Origin: Acinetobacter sp.
Lineage (GTDB): Bacteria; Pseudomonadota; Gammaproteobacteria; Pseudomonadales; Moraxellaceae
Assembly: GCA_030152275.1 (NCBI GenBank)
Contig: JASLHF010000229.1
Span: forward strand, 1-36,960
Length of the DNA stretch: 36,960 nt
Direction of reading: 5' to 3'
This document shows, one piece after another, positions 1 to 9,257 of this stretch. How positions within the stretch are numbered: position 1 is the first letter of the stretch; every line of letters begins with the position of its first letter. The notes beneath the pieces are model-generated. The model was given only the letters and a program-made list of their open reading frames with translations, had not been told where the DNA came from and made no database searches. The position numbers and the translations under genes were made by a program.

Positions 1-996
1 TGGAAACTGGCCGATTTAAAGCTGGTGCTGAACTATGAAAACCCGAATTGGCTGGCGCAAAGCGATGTGCGCTGCTATCAATACGACCGCCTGTGTGACG
101 CGGTTTTTTTACACAGCGCTTGGGCTGGCTATAAAATTGACAGCCGGCAAACCCTGAGTGCCGGACTGCAGCCGGTGGATTTCGGCTTTGGACGCTTTTG
201 GGGCAGCAGTTATTATGAAACGCTGTTCAATACCCTGGGCTATGAAGATGTGCACAATTTAGGCTTGAAGTATCAGCTGAAACAGCCGGATTACAGTCTG
301 ACACTGGGTTTTTATCCGACGGATGGCGGCAATTTCAAAGGCACTTCAAAAGACTCCAGCCGCTATACCGGCAACTTTGTCGAGGCGGATGATTTAGCGC
401 ACGGCACCGATATTGAAGAAAAAAATATGTGGGTGGCGCGGGTGGCCAAGACCCTGCATTGGAATACGCCTGCCGAACTGTCCAGTGAAGTTGGCGCTTC
501 ATGGTGGTATTCCGATTTGGACAATCAAAAAACCGGCGCAACTGGGCATAAGCGCAACTGGAATATTTTCAGTACCACTCATTATCAAGACTGGGAGCTG
601 ATGCTGCTGGGCGGGCAGCAAAAAATCAATAACAAAGATCAAATGATGCCGGACAGTTCCACACTGGGCGCTTTTGATTATGCCTATAACATTGCCAATG
701 ACGGCAAATACGTGATGGCAGAGCTGAACTACAGCGTTAAACAGGATTTTAAAGCCTTGACCGGCATTAAGCCTTATCTGTCTTATAGCCAATTTTTTAA
801 AGATCAGGCGGGCTATAAAGACTCGACCCGGGCCATTGCCGGTGTGGCGTTTAACTACAAGCAGCTTGGCGTACAGGCCGAATATATCTGGTCGCGCAAT
901 GACGCTATGATTGGCGGCACGTCAAAGGCCTTGGCAGAAGGCGATAATAAAGACTGGAATAAGCTGCTGTATATCGCGCTTGGCTATTATTTTTAA
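1..996 (+). CDS. outer-membrane beta-barrel porin, 3' part
   Basis: The reading frame is open from base 1, so the gene begins outside the window and only about the last 331 residues are seen. The protein alternates short hydrophobic and aromatic-rich segments with polar loops and ends in an aromatic strand closing with YYF, the C-terminal phenylalanine signature of outer-membrane beta-barrels recognised by the BAM machinery. No cytoplasmic domain or membrane helix is visible. It would form a diffusion channel in the outer membrane. It lies next to the carnitine genes and could supply that pathway, but it is separated from them by the minus-strand LysR gene, so a functional link is only inference. 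The exact porin family could not be fixed without the N-terminus. Confidence 0.75.
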   Translation, partial: WKLADLKLVLNYENPNWLAQSDVRCYQYDRLCDAVFLHSAWAGYKIDSRQTLSAGLQPVDFGFGRFWGSSYYETLFNTLGYEDVHNLGLKYQLKQPDYSLTLGFYPTDGGNFKGTSKDSSRYTGNFVEADDLAHGTDIEEKNMWVARVAKTLHWNTPAELSSEVGASWWYSDLDNQKTGATGHKRNWNIFSTTHYQDWELMLLGGQQKINNKDQMMPDSSTLGAFDYAYNIANDGKYVMAELNYSVKQDFKALTGIKPYLSYSQFFKDQAGYKDSTRAIAGVAFNYKQLGVQAEYIWSRNDAMIGGTSKALAEGDNKDWNKLLYIALGYYF

Positions 997-1148
997 GCCT
1001 TTGCGCTTTGGCATGCCGTCCTGTGAGGTGTAGAAAATACTGCCGCTGTATAAACGCTTTAGCGCTGTGTTTAAGCGCTTGAGTGCTTCAGTTTTAGTCT
1101 CAGTTTCAGAGTGGGGTGGCGGCGCATATCCATGCACGCAGCCTTTAG

Positions 1149-1169
1149 GCCGGTGCAATCCGGCTTTTT
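1149..1169 (+). terminator. rho-independent terminator after the porin gene
   Basis: A GCCGG/CCGGC stem with a six-base loop is followed by five T. It lies 150 bp beyond the porin stop and on the same strand. The rest of 997-1283 shows no gene. Confidence 0.55.
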
Positions 1170-1283
1170 GAGCTGTGATTTTATGGCTGAATGTTTAAAG
1201 CGCCATGTTTAGGGCAGCGGGTCTTGGCGGGAGTGACACAACCATCTTATTTTTTACCCTATGCGGCCAGAGGGCGGCAGATC

Positions 1284-2267
1284 TTAGAGAAAGACTTTTT
1301 CCGGCGGCAGCGCAAGGCTGTCCGGTTTCGGCAAAATCGGTTTGCCGGGGATTAAGGTATTTAAATACTGCAAACGGTTTTGCAGCTGGGCCTGAATAAA
1401 TAAAATGCAGGTCTTTAATTTGGATGAACTGCGCAGCCGAGAAGGGTAAACTGCCCAAATATCAGCATCTTGCCAGTAGCTGGTTAAAATATGCTGCAGC
1501 TGGCCGCTTTGCAGCTCATCCATCACATCCCAGACCGAACACAGCATAATGCCTTGATCGTCTATCACCAGCTGTTTAATGATTTCACTGTTGTTGGAGG
1601 TGAATTTAGGCTGAATCGAAATGGATAAATCTTCCATCGGACTGCGCAGTTTCCATACATGGCGCGACTGATCGCGTTCCTGAATCGCCAGACAGTTGTG
1701 ATTGGCCAGCTCATCTAAATCATCCGGTTCGCTGTTGATTTGCAGATAGCGCGGCGAGGCGCACAGAATGCGGAAATTCGACAGCAGTTTTTTGGCGATC
1801 ATGTTGGGCGAAATATCATTGCCGACAAAAATGTCTAAATCCAAACTGTGTTGAATCAAATCTACCGTATGGTCAACCGTGTTGAACTGAATATCCAATT
1901 CGGGATACATGGTCATCAGTTTGGATAAAATCGGCGCAATGTGGCTGCGTCCGAAACCAAAGCTGCTGACAATATCAATCCGGCCGGTTGGGGTATTTTG
2001 CGGGTTGTTGATCAGATCACTGAGTTCATCAAACTCGTTCAGAATATTGGATACCCGCTCCAAAATCAGTTTGCCGTCTTCAGTCAGGCTGACATGCCGG
2101 GTGCTGCGGTGGAATAAAGTGCAGTTTAAATTGTTTTCTAGAATATTAATCCGTTTGCTGACATACGCCGGCGAGGCGCCCAGCTCATCTGCCGAAGCAA
2201 CAAAACTTTTCCGTTTCGCAACGACACAAAAGACCTTTAAGTCTGAAAGGTTAGGCAGATTATTCAC
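1284..2267 (-). CDS. LysR-type transcriptional regulator, likely of the carnitine genes
   Basis: A 327-residue protein, the usual LysR length. Residues about 5-65 form the winged helix-turn-helix (FCVVAKRKSF, ADELGASPAYVSKRINILE, LFHRSTRHVSLTEDG). The rest matches the two-lobed periplasmic-binding-like effector domain. It is divergent from the BCCT-cntAB operon with a long intergenic region between, which is the usual layout for a LysR activator controlling its neighbour. Carnitine loci of Acinetobacter carry a LysR regulator next to the transporter, so control of carnitine uptake and breakdown is the likely role. The effector (carnitine or a product) is not visible from sequence. The start at 2267 gives a complete DNA-binding domain. 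Confidence 0.85.
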   Translation of the reverse strand: MNNLPNLSDLKVFCVVAKRKSFVASADELGASPAYVSKRINILENNLNCTLFHRSTRHVSLTEDGKLILERVSNILNEFDELSDLINNPQNTPTGRIDIVSSFGFGRSHIAPILSKLMTMYPELDIQFNTVDHTVDLIQHSLDLDIFVGNDISPNMIAKKLLSNFRILCASPRYLQINSEPDDLDELANHNCLAIQERDQSRHVWKLRSPMEDLSISIQPKFTSNNSEIIKQLVIDDQGIMLCSVWDVMDELQSGQLQHILTSYWQDADIWAVYPSRLRSSSKLKTCILFIQAQLQNRLQYLNTLIPGKPILPKPDSLALPPEKVFL

Positions 2268-2753
2268 GATTCGTGTCCATTGGGTTAATGATTACCTTGT
2301 TGATCTTTGACGCCCAAAAAAGCATCTTAGCGCCTGAGGAACGTACTAAGAAGCGAAATGGATTTTGGTGGCAAGATTGCACAATCGCAACCATCAATGC
2401 TGATGGAGTTGACCTAGCGGTTTTACCACAAGGCATACAGGGAGTAAAGGCAGGGAGCTGATTTTCACAGAGGCGCATGCCCGCTGCAGATGCAGATCCG
2501 CAGGCTTCCCTTTCATTATATGCGTTTATATATCGTTAACCGGTATCGATTTTTAAACCCTTTTCATTTCGCTTTGCAGTCAATCAGTTAACAGCTGATA
2601 CAGGCGCTTGCACAGGTATTAGTCCATGGAACTAAAACAATCAGTGTTGACCGCATGGTGATAACGGATGACGCGGAAAACTGCGCTGAGCGCATGGAAC
2701 GCGAATTATTCATAGGGCGGATCGTTTTGATCCGGCCCCATTGATAAGGATTT
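2268..2753. promoter_or_regulatory. divergent control region between LysR gene and carnitine operon
   Basis: This is 486 bp without a convincing gene. A 62-codon plus-strand frame at 2273-2461 has no recognisable domain and I do not call it. The AT-rich stretch at 2515-2560 contains an imperfect dyad (TATCGTTAACCGGTATCGAT, 2531-2550) that could be a LysR-type operator. Just upstream of the transporter start, 2715-2739 can fold into a GGATC/GATCC hairpin extended by GGGC/GCCC with one bulge, ending 6 bp before the AAGGA ribosome binding site. No promoter hexamers could be assigned with confidence. Confidence 0.4.
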
Positions 2754-4418
2754 ATGAATATGGATAGTAAACCCCAGAAGGTCAAAATGGACAAAGTGCT
2801 GGCGACAGTCAGCCTGTCTATTGTGTTCCTGTCGGTGATTGCGCTTTCGGTGTTTTCCAAAGAGTCGATTGCCTTTGCAGAAAAGATTCTTTATTGGAGC
2901 ACGTCGATTTTTTCTGCGCCGGTGCTGCTGTTTGGTTTTTTTGCCTGTATTTTTGTGGCCGGTTTAGCCTTCAGTAAGTATGGACATATCAAATTAGGCG
3001 AGGGCAAGCCTGAATACAGCACGTCTTCATGGATTTTCATGTTTATTTTGGCGGGTTTAGGTTCATCAACGCTATATTGGGGCTTTTTGGACTGGGCGTA
3101 TTATTACCAGACGCCGGGTCTGAATATTGCCGCCAAAACCCCGGAAGCGCTGAAATACAGCGTGCCTTATACCATGTTCCACTGGACCATCAGCGCATGG
3201 TCGATCTATGCCTTGGCTTCAATTTCGGTGTGTTACAGCTTTCATGTGCGTAAAAATAAAGGCTTAAGTTTGGCATCGATTATCGAATCGATTACCGGCT
3301 TTAAAGCCACTGGTGTAGTGGGTCGCTGCATCGATTTAATGTTCCTGCTGTGCATGTTCGGCGCATTGACCATTTCACTGGTGCTCACCGCCATCACCTT
3401 TACCAATATTCTCTCAGCGCTGACTGGTATTCCCAACACCTTTATGACCAATGCGGTGATTGTGCTGTTCGTTTCAATGCTGTTCGGTCTCAGTTCTTAT
3501 GTCGGCATGGACAAAGGCATGCAGCGCCTCAGCTCGATGGTGTGTTATGCGGTTTTTGCCTTAGCGCTGTACGTTTTCTTCTTTGGCCCAAGCCAATTTA
3601 TTTTGAACAATACCATCAGCAGCATGGGCCTGATGTTCAGCAACTTTGTCAGCATGAGCTTATTTACCGACCCGCTGGGCGACGGCAAATTTACCCGCGA
3701 ATGGACTGTGTTTTATTGGCTGTGGTGGACGTCTTATGCGCCGGGTGTCGCGCTGTTTGTGACCCGCGTATCCAAAGGCCGCACTATTAAAGAAGTACTG
3801 CTTGCGATGGTATTGGGCGGCAGCGCAGGCATGTGGGTATTCTTCGGCATTATGGAAAACTACAGTATTTTCCAATTCATGAATGGTGTAGTGAATGTGC
3901 CTGAAGTGTTGAGCACACAGGGCGGTGAAGTGGCGATTGCGCAGCTGCTGAGCCTCTTGCCGGGCGGTGAGGTGCTGATGTGGGTGTTCTTGGGCATCAT
4001 GGTGATTTTCTTGGCTGCGCACATGGATGCGGTGGGTTATGCCGTGTCGGCAACCTGTTCTAAAGGCTTACAAGAAGGACAAGATCCGTCACAGAATGTG
4101 CGCCTGTTCTGGTGTGTCATGCTGACCTTGGTGCCTTTGGCGATGATTTTCTCCAAAGCGCCGCTGGACACCATGAAAGCAGCCACAATTGTCACAGCCT
4201 TGCCGTTTATCGTGATTATTTTGGTGCAGACCTACGGCTTCGTGCGCTGGCTGCGTGAAGATTACGCCAAACTGCCGTCTTATATGATTGAGAAAGGTGA
4301 GAAAAGCGAAACGCTGAAACGTATTCAGGACAGTAATGACACGCTGATTCAGCAAGCACTGAATGCAAATGCACTGAATCCAGAATTAAATTCTGAGCAT
4401 GAAAGGAAATCTGTGTAA
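2754..4418 (+). CDS. BCCT-family transporter, probable carnitine carrier
   Basis: A 554-residue inner-membrane protein with about 12 hydrophobic helices, typical of betaine/carnitine/choline transporters. Family marks are visible: the tryptophan-rich YWLWWTSYAPGVALFVTRVSKGRT segment (given in part, residues about 322-345) and the VGMDKGMQRLS stretch that corresponds to the GMDKGI motif of BetP-type carriers. It is first in a plus-strand operon with cntA and cntB, and its stop overlaps the next start (TAATG, 4418), implying translational coupling. Context makes L-carnitine or a related quaternary amine the likely substrate. A. baumannii has a characterised BCCT carnitine transporter at the equivalent position. 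An AAGGA site precedes the ATG at 2754; an ATG two codons later is also possible. Confidence 0.88.
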   Translation: MNMDSKPQKVKMDKVLATVSLSIVFLSVIALSVFSKESIAFAEKILYWSTSIFSAPVLLFGFFACIFVAGLAFSKYGHIKLGEGKPEYSTSSWIFMFILAGLGSSTLYWGFLDWAYYYQTPGLNIAAKTPEALKYSVPYTMFHWTISAWSIYALASISVCYSFHVRKNKGLSLASIIESITGFKATGVVGRCIDLMFLLCMFGALTISLVLTAITFTNILSALTGIPNTFMTNAVIVLFVSMLFGLSSYVGMDKGMQRLSSMVCYAVFALALYVFFFGPSQFILNNTISSMGLMFSNFVSMSLFTDPLGDGKFTREWTVFYWLWWTSYAPGVALFVTRVSKGRTIKEVLLAMVLGGSAGMWVFFGIMENYSIFQFMNGVVNVPEVLSTQGGEVAIAQLLSLLPGGEVLMWVFLGIMVIFLAAHMDAVGYAVSATCSKGLQEGQDPSQNVRLFWCVMLTLVPLAMIFSKAPLDTMKAATIVTALPFIVIILVQTYGFVRWLREDYAKLPSYMIEKGEKSETLKRIQDSNDTLIQQALNANALNPELNSEHERKSV

Positions 4419-5332
4419 TGGAAAATAATCAGCCGGTTTTAACCGAAGAAATGCAGATGTTTGATTATTGGAGCGGCGTCTATAGCCCTGCCGATCAGCA
4501 TATTGATTCGCTGCGCGCTGCCTATGACGCATTTCAGCAGCACTACACTTTGCCGCGTACCGATGAAGTGTATGTGCAGGACATACAGCTGCAGCTGTCA
4601 TCGCGCGCCATTGACCTGCGGGTGTTTGCACCCGAGGAGAATGCACCGCAGGCCGGCTGGTCTTGGATTTTCTATCTGCATGGCGGCGGCAATGTCGTCG
4701 GCAGCGCCGATTCGCACGAATACATTGCCCGCCAGCTAGCGCGTGATCTAAACGTCAAAGTCTTTTTGCCAGAATACGGTTTGGTGCCGGAATTTGATTG
4801 GTCGCAAGGTCAGCAAGACTGCCTTGAAGCCTATCAAAGCATTTTTCAGCACGCTGCGGCTTGGAATATCAACACGGCAAAAGCCAGCATGGTGGCTGAT
4901 GGTTCGGGCGTTGCGCTTGCGCTGCACGTACAGCAGCAGTTGCCCGCTGCACAACAGCCGCAGGCACTGGCTTTGATTTTTCCATCCTTTTTTTCATCCA
5001 ACAGTCAGGTGGCGGCGCCGCAAAGTTTGGTCTATCAAATTGAAGATCAACAGTTAATGCAAATGTGGACAGGCGTGTCAGCACAACAGGCGCTGCGTGC
5101 AGTGCCTGAGTTAAACAAAGCACTGCCAAACAGCTTTATGGCATTGACGCAATATGACCGATGCCAAGCGGAAAACGCGGCCTTGCTGGAGCAATTACAG
5201 CAGCGCAATACACCCGTAGAAGTCCATACAGGCATGGGCTTAAAGGGAAATTGCTTGCCTTTATTGCGCGATTGTCCTGAGGTCGCTGCTGTGTATGAAG
5301 CATTGCTGAAATTTTTACAGCCTAATTTTTAA
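4418..5332 (+). CDS. alpha/beta-hydrolase-fold protein with degenerate active site
   Basis: A 304-residue protein resembling the hormone-sensitive-lipase/acetyl-hydrolase group. The oxyanion-hole HGGG motif is intact at residues 88-91. The nucleophile elbow, normally GDSAG, reads ADGSG at 160-164, so the catalytic serine position is glycine and a serine sits one place later. The C-terminal HGF that carries the catalytic histidine reads KGN in the GLKGNCLPL segment. The acid YD near residue 247 remains. By position an acylcarnitine ester hydrolase would make sense in this operon. The missing triad residues make a non-catalytic or altered role equally possible. The start overlaps the transporter stop and the next gene follows after 34 bp. 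Confidence 0.75.
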   Translation: MENNQPVLTEEMQMFDYWSGVYSPADQHIDSLRAAYDAFQQHYTLPRTDEVYVQDIQLQLSSRAIDLRVFAPEENAPQAGWSWIFYLHGGGNVVGSADSHEYIARQLARDLNVKVFLPEYGLVPEFDWSQGQQDCLEAYQSIFQHAAAWNINTAKASMVADGSGVALALHVQQQLPAAQQPQALALIFPSFFSSNSQVAAPQSLVYQIEDQQLMQMWTGVSAQQALRAVPELNKALPNSFMALTQYDRCQAENAALLEQLQQRNTPVEVHTGMGLKGNCLPLLRDCPEVAAVYEALLKFLQPNF

Positions 5333-5366
5333 GAAAACAACATTCAATTTTAGTGAGGAGAATGCG

Positions 5367-6509
5367 ATGAATTCACTTAAGAAAATTCCTACTGTAGACG
5401 CAGTGGATACATTACCTGAAGATTTTTGTCAGGATCCGGACAATGCTTGGACTATTCCAAAAGCGTTCTATACGTCTAAACAAGTCTTCGAAAAAGAAGC
5501 TACCGATATCTATGCGAAAAGCTGGATTTGTGTAGGGCATTGCAGCGAAGTTGCCAATCCGAACCAATATTTCACCCGTAAAATCATCGGTGAAAATATC
5601 ATTGTGATTCGTGGTAAAGACAGTGTATTACGCGCGTTCTATAACGTGTGTCCGCACCGCGGCCATGAGTTATTAACCGGTGCCGGAAAATCTAAAAACG
5701 TGATTACCTGCCCGTACCATGCATGGACATTCAAACTCGACGGTTCATTGGCATTGGCGCGTAACTGTGAAAATGTGGCCAACTTTGACAAAGAAGGTTC
5801 AAATTTGGTGTCTTTAAAAGTTGAAGAACATGCCGGTTTCATTTTCATCAATATGGACCCTGAAGCCACATGTGTTGCAGACCAATTGCCGGGCTTTGCG
5901 GAAAAATTAGATGAAGCATGTAAAGTCGTCAAAGACCTGAAGCTGGCAGCACGTTTCGTCACAGATACCGCAGCCAACTGGAAATTGATCGTAGATAACT
6001 ATATGGAATGCTACCACTGCGGTCCGGCGCATCCTGGTTTCTCTGATTCAGTGCAAGTAGATAAATACTGGCACACCATTCATGAAAACTGGACTTTACA
6101 GTTTGGTTATGCGCGTTCTTCGGAAAAATCATTCAAATTAGATCCATCGATTGTTGATCCATCTTTCAGCGGTTTCTGGACGTGGCCAAGCACCATGTTC
6201 AACGTACCGCCAGGTGGCGATTTCATGACGGCAATTTATGAATTCCCAGTGGATGAAGAAACCACATTACAGCACTACGACATTTATTTCTTAAATGAAG
6301 AATTGACCCAAGACCAAAAAGATTTGATCGAATGGTACAAACACGTGTTCCGTCCAGAAGATTTAAATCTGGTGGAAAGCGTACAGCGTGGTTTGAAATC
6401 ACGCGGCTACCGCGGTCAAGGCCGTATCATGACTGACCAGCAACGTTCAGGTATCAGTGAGCACGGGATTGCTTATTTCCAAAGTCTTGTAGCCAAACAT
6501 CATCAATAA
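5367..6509 (+). CDS. cntA: carnitine monooxygenase oxygenase subunit
   Basis: A 380-residue Rieske non-haem iron oxygenase. The Rieske cluster ligands are C95, H97, C115 and H118 (CPHRGH...CPYHAW). The mononuclear iron site is in NYMECYHCGPAHP with H217 and H222. E214 occupies the bridging position, where most Rieske oxygenases have aspartate; the glutamate is the known hallmark of CntA/YeaW enzymes (E205 in the A. baumannii protein). The enzyme cleaves L-carnitine to trimethylamine and malic semialdehyde, taking electrons from CntB. A GAGGAG site 7 bp before the ATG supports the start. It is followed by a strong hairpin and then the aldehyde dehydrogenase that would use its product. Confidence 0.93.
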   Translation: MNSLKKIPTVDAVDTLPEDFCQDPDNAWTIPKAFYTSKQVFEKEATDIYAKSWICVGHCSEVANPNQYFTRKIIGENIIVIRGKDSVLRAFYNVCPHRGHELLTGAGKSKNVITCPYHAWTFKLDGSLALARNCENVANFDKEGSNLVSLKVEEHAGFIFINMDPEATCVADQLPGFAEKLDEACKVVKDLKLAARFVTDTAANWKLIVDNYMECYHCGPAHPGFSDSVQVDKYWHTIHENWTLQFGYARSSEKSFKLDPSIVDPSFSGFWTWPSTMFNVPPGGDFMTAIYEFPVDEETTLQHYDIYFLNEELTQDQKDLIEWYKHVFRPEDLNLVESVQRGLKSRGYRGQGRIMTDQQRSGISEHGIAYFQSLVAKHHQ

Positions 6510-6526
6510 TTGGATGAACAACACTT

Positions 6527-6565
6527 TTGGGTTGGGAATAAGCCCATTCTTATTTCCCAGCCCAA
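6527..6565 (+). other. intercistronic hairpin between cntA and the dehydrogenase gene
   Basis: Arms 6527-6542 and 6549-6565 pair over about 16 bp with one G-T wobble and one bulge around a six-base loop. No T-run follows, so it is not a classical terminator. It could stabilise the upstream cntA message or mark a processing site. Confidence 0.5.
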
Positions 6566-6588
6566 GACGCTAATTGTAGGATCAAACC

Positions 6589-8040
6589 ATGTCAGCATTA
6601 CAAGAAAACGCGTTATTCCAGCAATCTGCTTTTATTGCAGGGCAGTGGGTCAATGCCGATGATCAAGACCGTGTGATTGTCACCAACCCTGCTACAGATG
6701 AAGAAATTGGTTCAATCCCAAATATGGGACAGGCCGAAGCGCAAAAAGCAGTTGAATGCGCCTATGACGCTTTGCAGTCTTGGAAAGCTTTAACCGCTCA
6801 AGCACGCGCCGATTTATTATTGGTCTGGCATAAACTCACGCTAGAACATGCCCATGAACTTGCTCAAATCATGACGATTGAACAAGGTAAACCATTGGCG
6901 GAAGCTTTGGGTGAAGTGAAATATGCGGCTTCATTTATTCAATGGTTTGCTGAAGAGGGCAAGCGGGTTTATGGTGATGTGATTCCAACCACCAATGCCG
7001 GTCAACGCTTTTTAGTGACCAAAGAACCTGTAGGTGTGGTCGCAGCGATTACACCGTGGAATTTCCCATTGGCTATGATCACCCGTAAAGCCGCGCCTGC
7101 ATTGGCAGCGGGCTGTACCATCGTGATTAAACCTGCCAATGAAACACCGTATTGCGCATTAGCCATTGCAAAATTGGCAGAAAAAGCGGGTATTCCTGCG
7201 GGCGTGATCAATGTCATCACGGGTAAATCAGAAGCGATTGGTTCGATTTTCACCACGCATGAAAAAGTGAAAAAATTGACCTTTACAGGTTCAACACCTG
7301 TTGGTCGTTTACTGATGCAGCAATGCGCGCCAACTATTAAAAAACTGGCTTTAGAGTTAGGCGGTAATGCACCATTAATCGTATTTGAAGATGCAGATTT
7401 AGATAAAGCGGTTCAAGGTGCGATGTTGGCAAAATACCGTAATGCAGGACAAACCTGTGTCTGCGCCAACCGTATTTATGTGCATCAAAATGTCTATGCT
7501 GCATTTACTGAAAAATTTGTTGCTGCTGTACAAGCCTTAAAAATCGGCAATGGTCTGGATGTGGGCACGCAAATTGGTCCACTGATTAATGAAAAAGCCG
7601 TGATCAAAGCTGAAAAACTTATTGCCGATGCCTGCAGCAAAGGCGCGCAAGTGGCATGCGGCGGCAAGCGTCATACGCTTGGCCACAGCTTCTTTGAACC
7701 GACCATTTTAACCGGTGTGGATCAAAGCATGGAAATCGTGGACGAAGAAATCTTTGGCCCTGTTGCGCCGCTGATCAGCTTTGAAACGGATGAAGAAGTG
7801 ATTCAACAAGCCAATGCCACCATTTACGGTCTGGCCGCGTATATCTACACCGAAAATATTTCTCGTATTTTCAAAGTGTCAGAACAGCTGGAATACGGCA
7901 TGGTCGGCATGAACTCGACGGCTATTTCCAATGAAGTTGTGCCATTTGGCGGCGTGAAACAGTCGGGTCTGGGACGTGAAGGTTCTAAATACGGTCTAGA
8001 AGAATTTATGACCATTAAATATTTATGTTTAGCGGTTTAA
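6589..8040 (+). CDS. aldehyde dehydrogenase, probable malic semialdehyde dehydrogenase
   Basis: A 483-residue NAD(P)-dependent aldehyde dehydrogenase of the succinate-semialdehyde-dehydrogenase type. The catalytic cysteine lies in NAGQTCVCANR and the general-base glutamate in LELGGNAPL. The cofactor segments TPWNFPLAM and FTGSTPVGR and the C-terminal PFGGVKQSGLGREG are all intact, and length is normal. Being encoded between cntA and cntB, it most likely oxidises malic semialdehyde from carnitine cleavage to malate, feeding the citric-acid cycle. An AGGATC-type site precedes the ATG by 8 bp. The gene for the malate-oxidising enzyme often associated with this pathway is not in the window. Confidence 0.88.
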   Translation: MSALQENALFQQSAFIAGQWVNADDQDRVIVTNPATDEEIGSIPNMGQAEAQKAVECAYDALQSWKALTAQARADLLLVWHKLTLEHAHELAQIMTIEQGKPLAEALGEVKYAASFIQWFAEEGKRVYGDVIPTTNAGQRFLVTKEPVGVVAAITPWNFPLAMITRKAAPALAAGCTIVIKPANETPYCALAIAKLAEKAGIPAGVINVITGKSEAIGSIFTTHEKVKKLTFTGSTPVGRLLMQQCAPTIKKLALELGGNAPLIVFEDADLDKAVQGAMLAKYRNAGQTCVCANRIYVHQNVYAAFTEKFVAAVQALKIGNGLDVGTQIGPLINEKAVIKAEKLIADACSKGAQVACGGKRHTLGHSFFEPTILTGVDQSMEIVDEEIFGPVAPLISFETDEEVIQQANATIYGLAAYIYTENISRIFKVSEQLEYGMVGMNSTAISNEVVPFGGVKQSGLGREGSKYGLEEFMTIKYLCLAV

Positions 8041-8194
8041 TTTTTTATTTCATATAAAAAATTCAATTTATTGCGCTAAATTTTCCAAAGCTTGAATGGC
8101 ATTCAAGGCGCGTCATTCAAGATTTTGGGAAATGTGTTTTTCAAAATTAAAGACTGTGCATGCAGTGTTTTATGCTAAAAATCAGGATTTAAAG

Positions 8195-9154
8195 ATGACT
8201 GAAAGTTATCAAATGTTTCCCGCTGTTGTGACAGCAGTCGAACAGCTTACCCCACTGATCAAGCGTTTTACCTTTAAACGCCAAGATGGTGAAAATTTTC
8301 CAGCATTTACCGGCGGCAGCCATATCATTGTCAAAATGAATGACAAGCTGTCCAATGCGTATTCTTTGATGAGCAATGCCCACGATTTATCCGCTTACCA
8401 AGTGTGCGTGCGCAAAGATGTGGACGGAAAAGGCGGTTCGGTCTTTATGCATGATCAGTGTGTGCAAGACTTTAAACTTGAAATTTCTTCACCGAAAAAC
8501 CTATTTGAATTGGCGCAAACCGGCGAAAAACACATTCTGATTGCTGGCGGTATTGGTATTACGCCATTTTTACCGCAAATGGATGAGCTGGCAGCGCGCG
8601 GCGTACATTACGAACTGCATTATGCATTCCGTTCACCAGAACATGCCGCGCTGCTGGATGATTTAAAGCAGGGGCAACATGCTGCGCAGGTGCACAGTTA
8701 TGTCGATAGCGAAGGCAGCCATTTAGATTTAAATGCCCTGATTGGCAGTCAGCCCAAAGGCACGCATGTGTATGTCTGCGGACCGAAACCGATGATTGAG
8801 GCGGTAATTAATACCTGTAATCAACACCGTTATCGTGATGAATATATTCATTGGGAACAGTTTGCATCAAGTGCACCTGAAAATGCTGAATCATTTACTG
8901 TGGTTCTGGCGAAATCCAATCAGCGTATTGAAGTGATGGCGGATCAAACTATTTTACAAGCCATTGAATCTTTAGATATTGATGTTGAATGCTTATGCCG
9001 TGAAGGCGTCTGCGGTACCTGTGAAACGGCAATTTTGCAGGGTGAAGCAGAACATTTTGACCAATATTTAGATGATGATGAAAAAGCCGCTCAGCAAAGC
9101 ATGATGATTTGTGTGTCACGCGCCAAAGGCAAAGAAATTACTTTAGATCTATAA
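8195..9154 (+). CDS. cntB: carnitine monooxygenase reductase subunit
   Basis: A 319-residue phthalate-dioxygenase-reductase-type protein: an N-terminal FMN/FAD-binding barrel (YSLMSNAHD), a pyridine-nucleotide domain (AGGIGITPFLPQM, CGPKPMIEA), and a C-terminal plant-type [2Fe-2S] ferredoxin domain with CLCREGVCGTC and a distal cysteine (MICVSRA). It passes electrons from NAD(P)H to CntA. An upstream ATG at 8096 would add 33 residues, but it lies inside an 8-bp perfect dyad (8091-8107) and has no ribosome binding site. The ATG at 8195 has AGGA 9 bp upstream and matches the usual family length, so I prefer it. It is last in the operon and followed by a terminator. Confidence 0.92.
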   Translation: MTESYQMFPAVVTAVEQLTPLIKRFTFKRQDGENFPAFTGGSHIIVKMNDKLSNAYSLMSNAHDLSAYQVCVRKDVDGKGGSVFMHDQCVQDFKLEISSPKNLFELAQTGEKHILIAGGIGITPFLPQMDELAARGVHYELHYAFRSPEHAALLDDLKQGQHAAQVHSYVDSEGSHLDLNALIGSQPKGTHVYVCGPKPMIEAVINTCNQHRYRDEYIHWEQFASSAPENAESFTVVLAKSNQRIEVMADQTILQAIESLDIDVECLCREGVCGTCETAILQGEAEHFDQYLDDDEKAAQQSMMICVSRAKGKEITLDL

Positions 9155-9171
9155 AAAATTTGAGCTGGAAA

Positions 9172-9196
9172 AGCCTGCATTTGTGCGGGCTTTTTT
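9172..9196 (+). terminator. rho-independent terminator of the carnitine operon
   Basis: AGCCTGCA pairs with TGCGGGCT around TTTG, then a T-run follows directly. It lies 18 bp after the cntB stop. Confidence 0.85.
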
Positions 9197-9257
9197 GTGC
9201 GTGTATCGAGCGCAGTAAAATAAAGGCATGTAAAACATAGTTATGTGAAACATAGGC

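Noticed and set aside
2273..2461. 62-codon small protein in the LysR-transporter gap
   Set aside because: No recognisable family, no clear ribosome binding site, and an opposing frame of similar length. Treated as non-coding.
8096..8194. Upstream ATG for cntB adding 33 residues
   Set aside because: It lies within an 8-bp perfect dyad, lacks a ribosome binding site and gives a leader not typical of the family; the ATG at 8195 is better.
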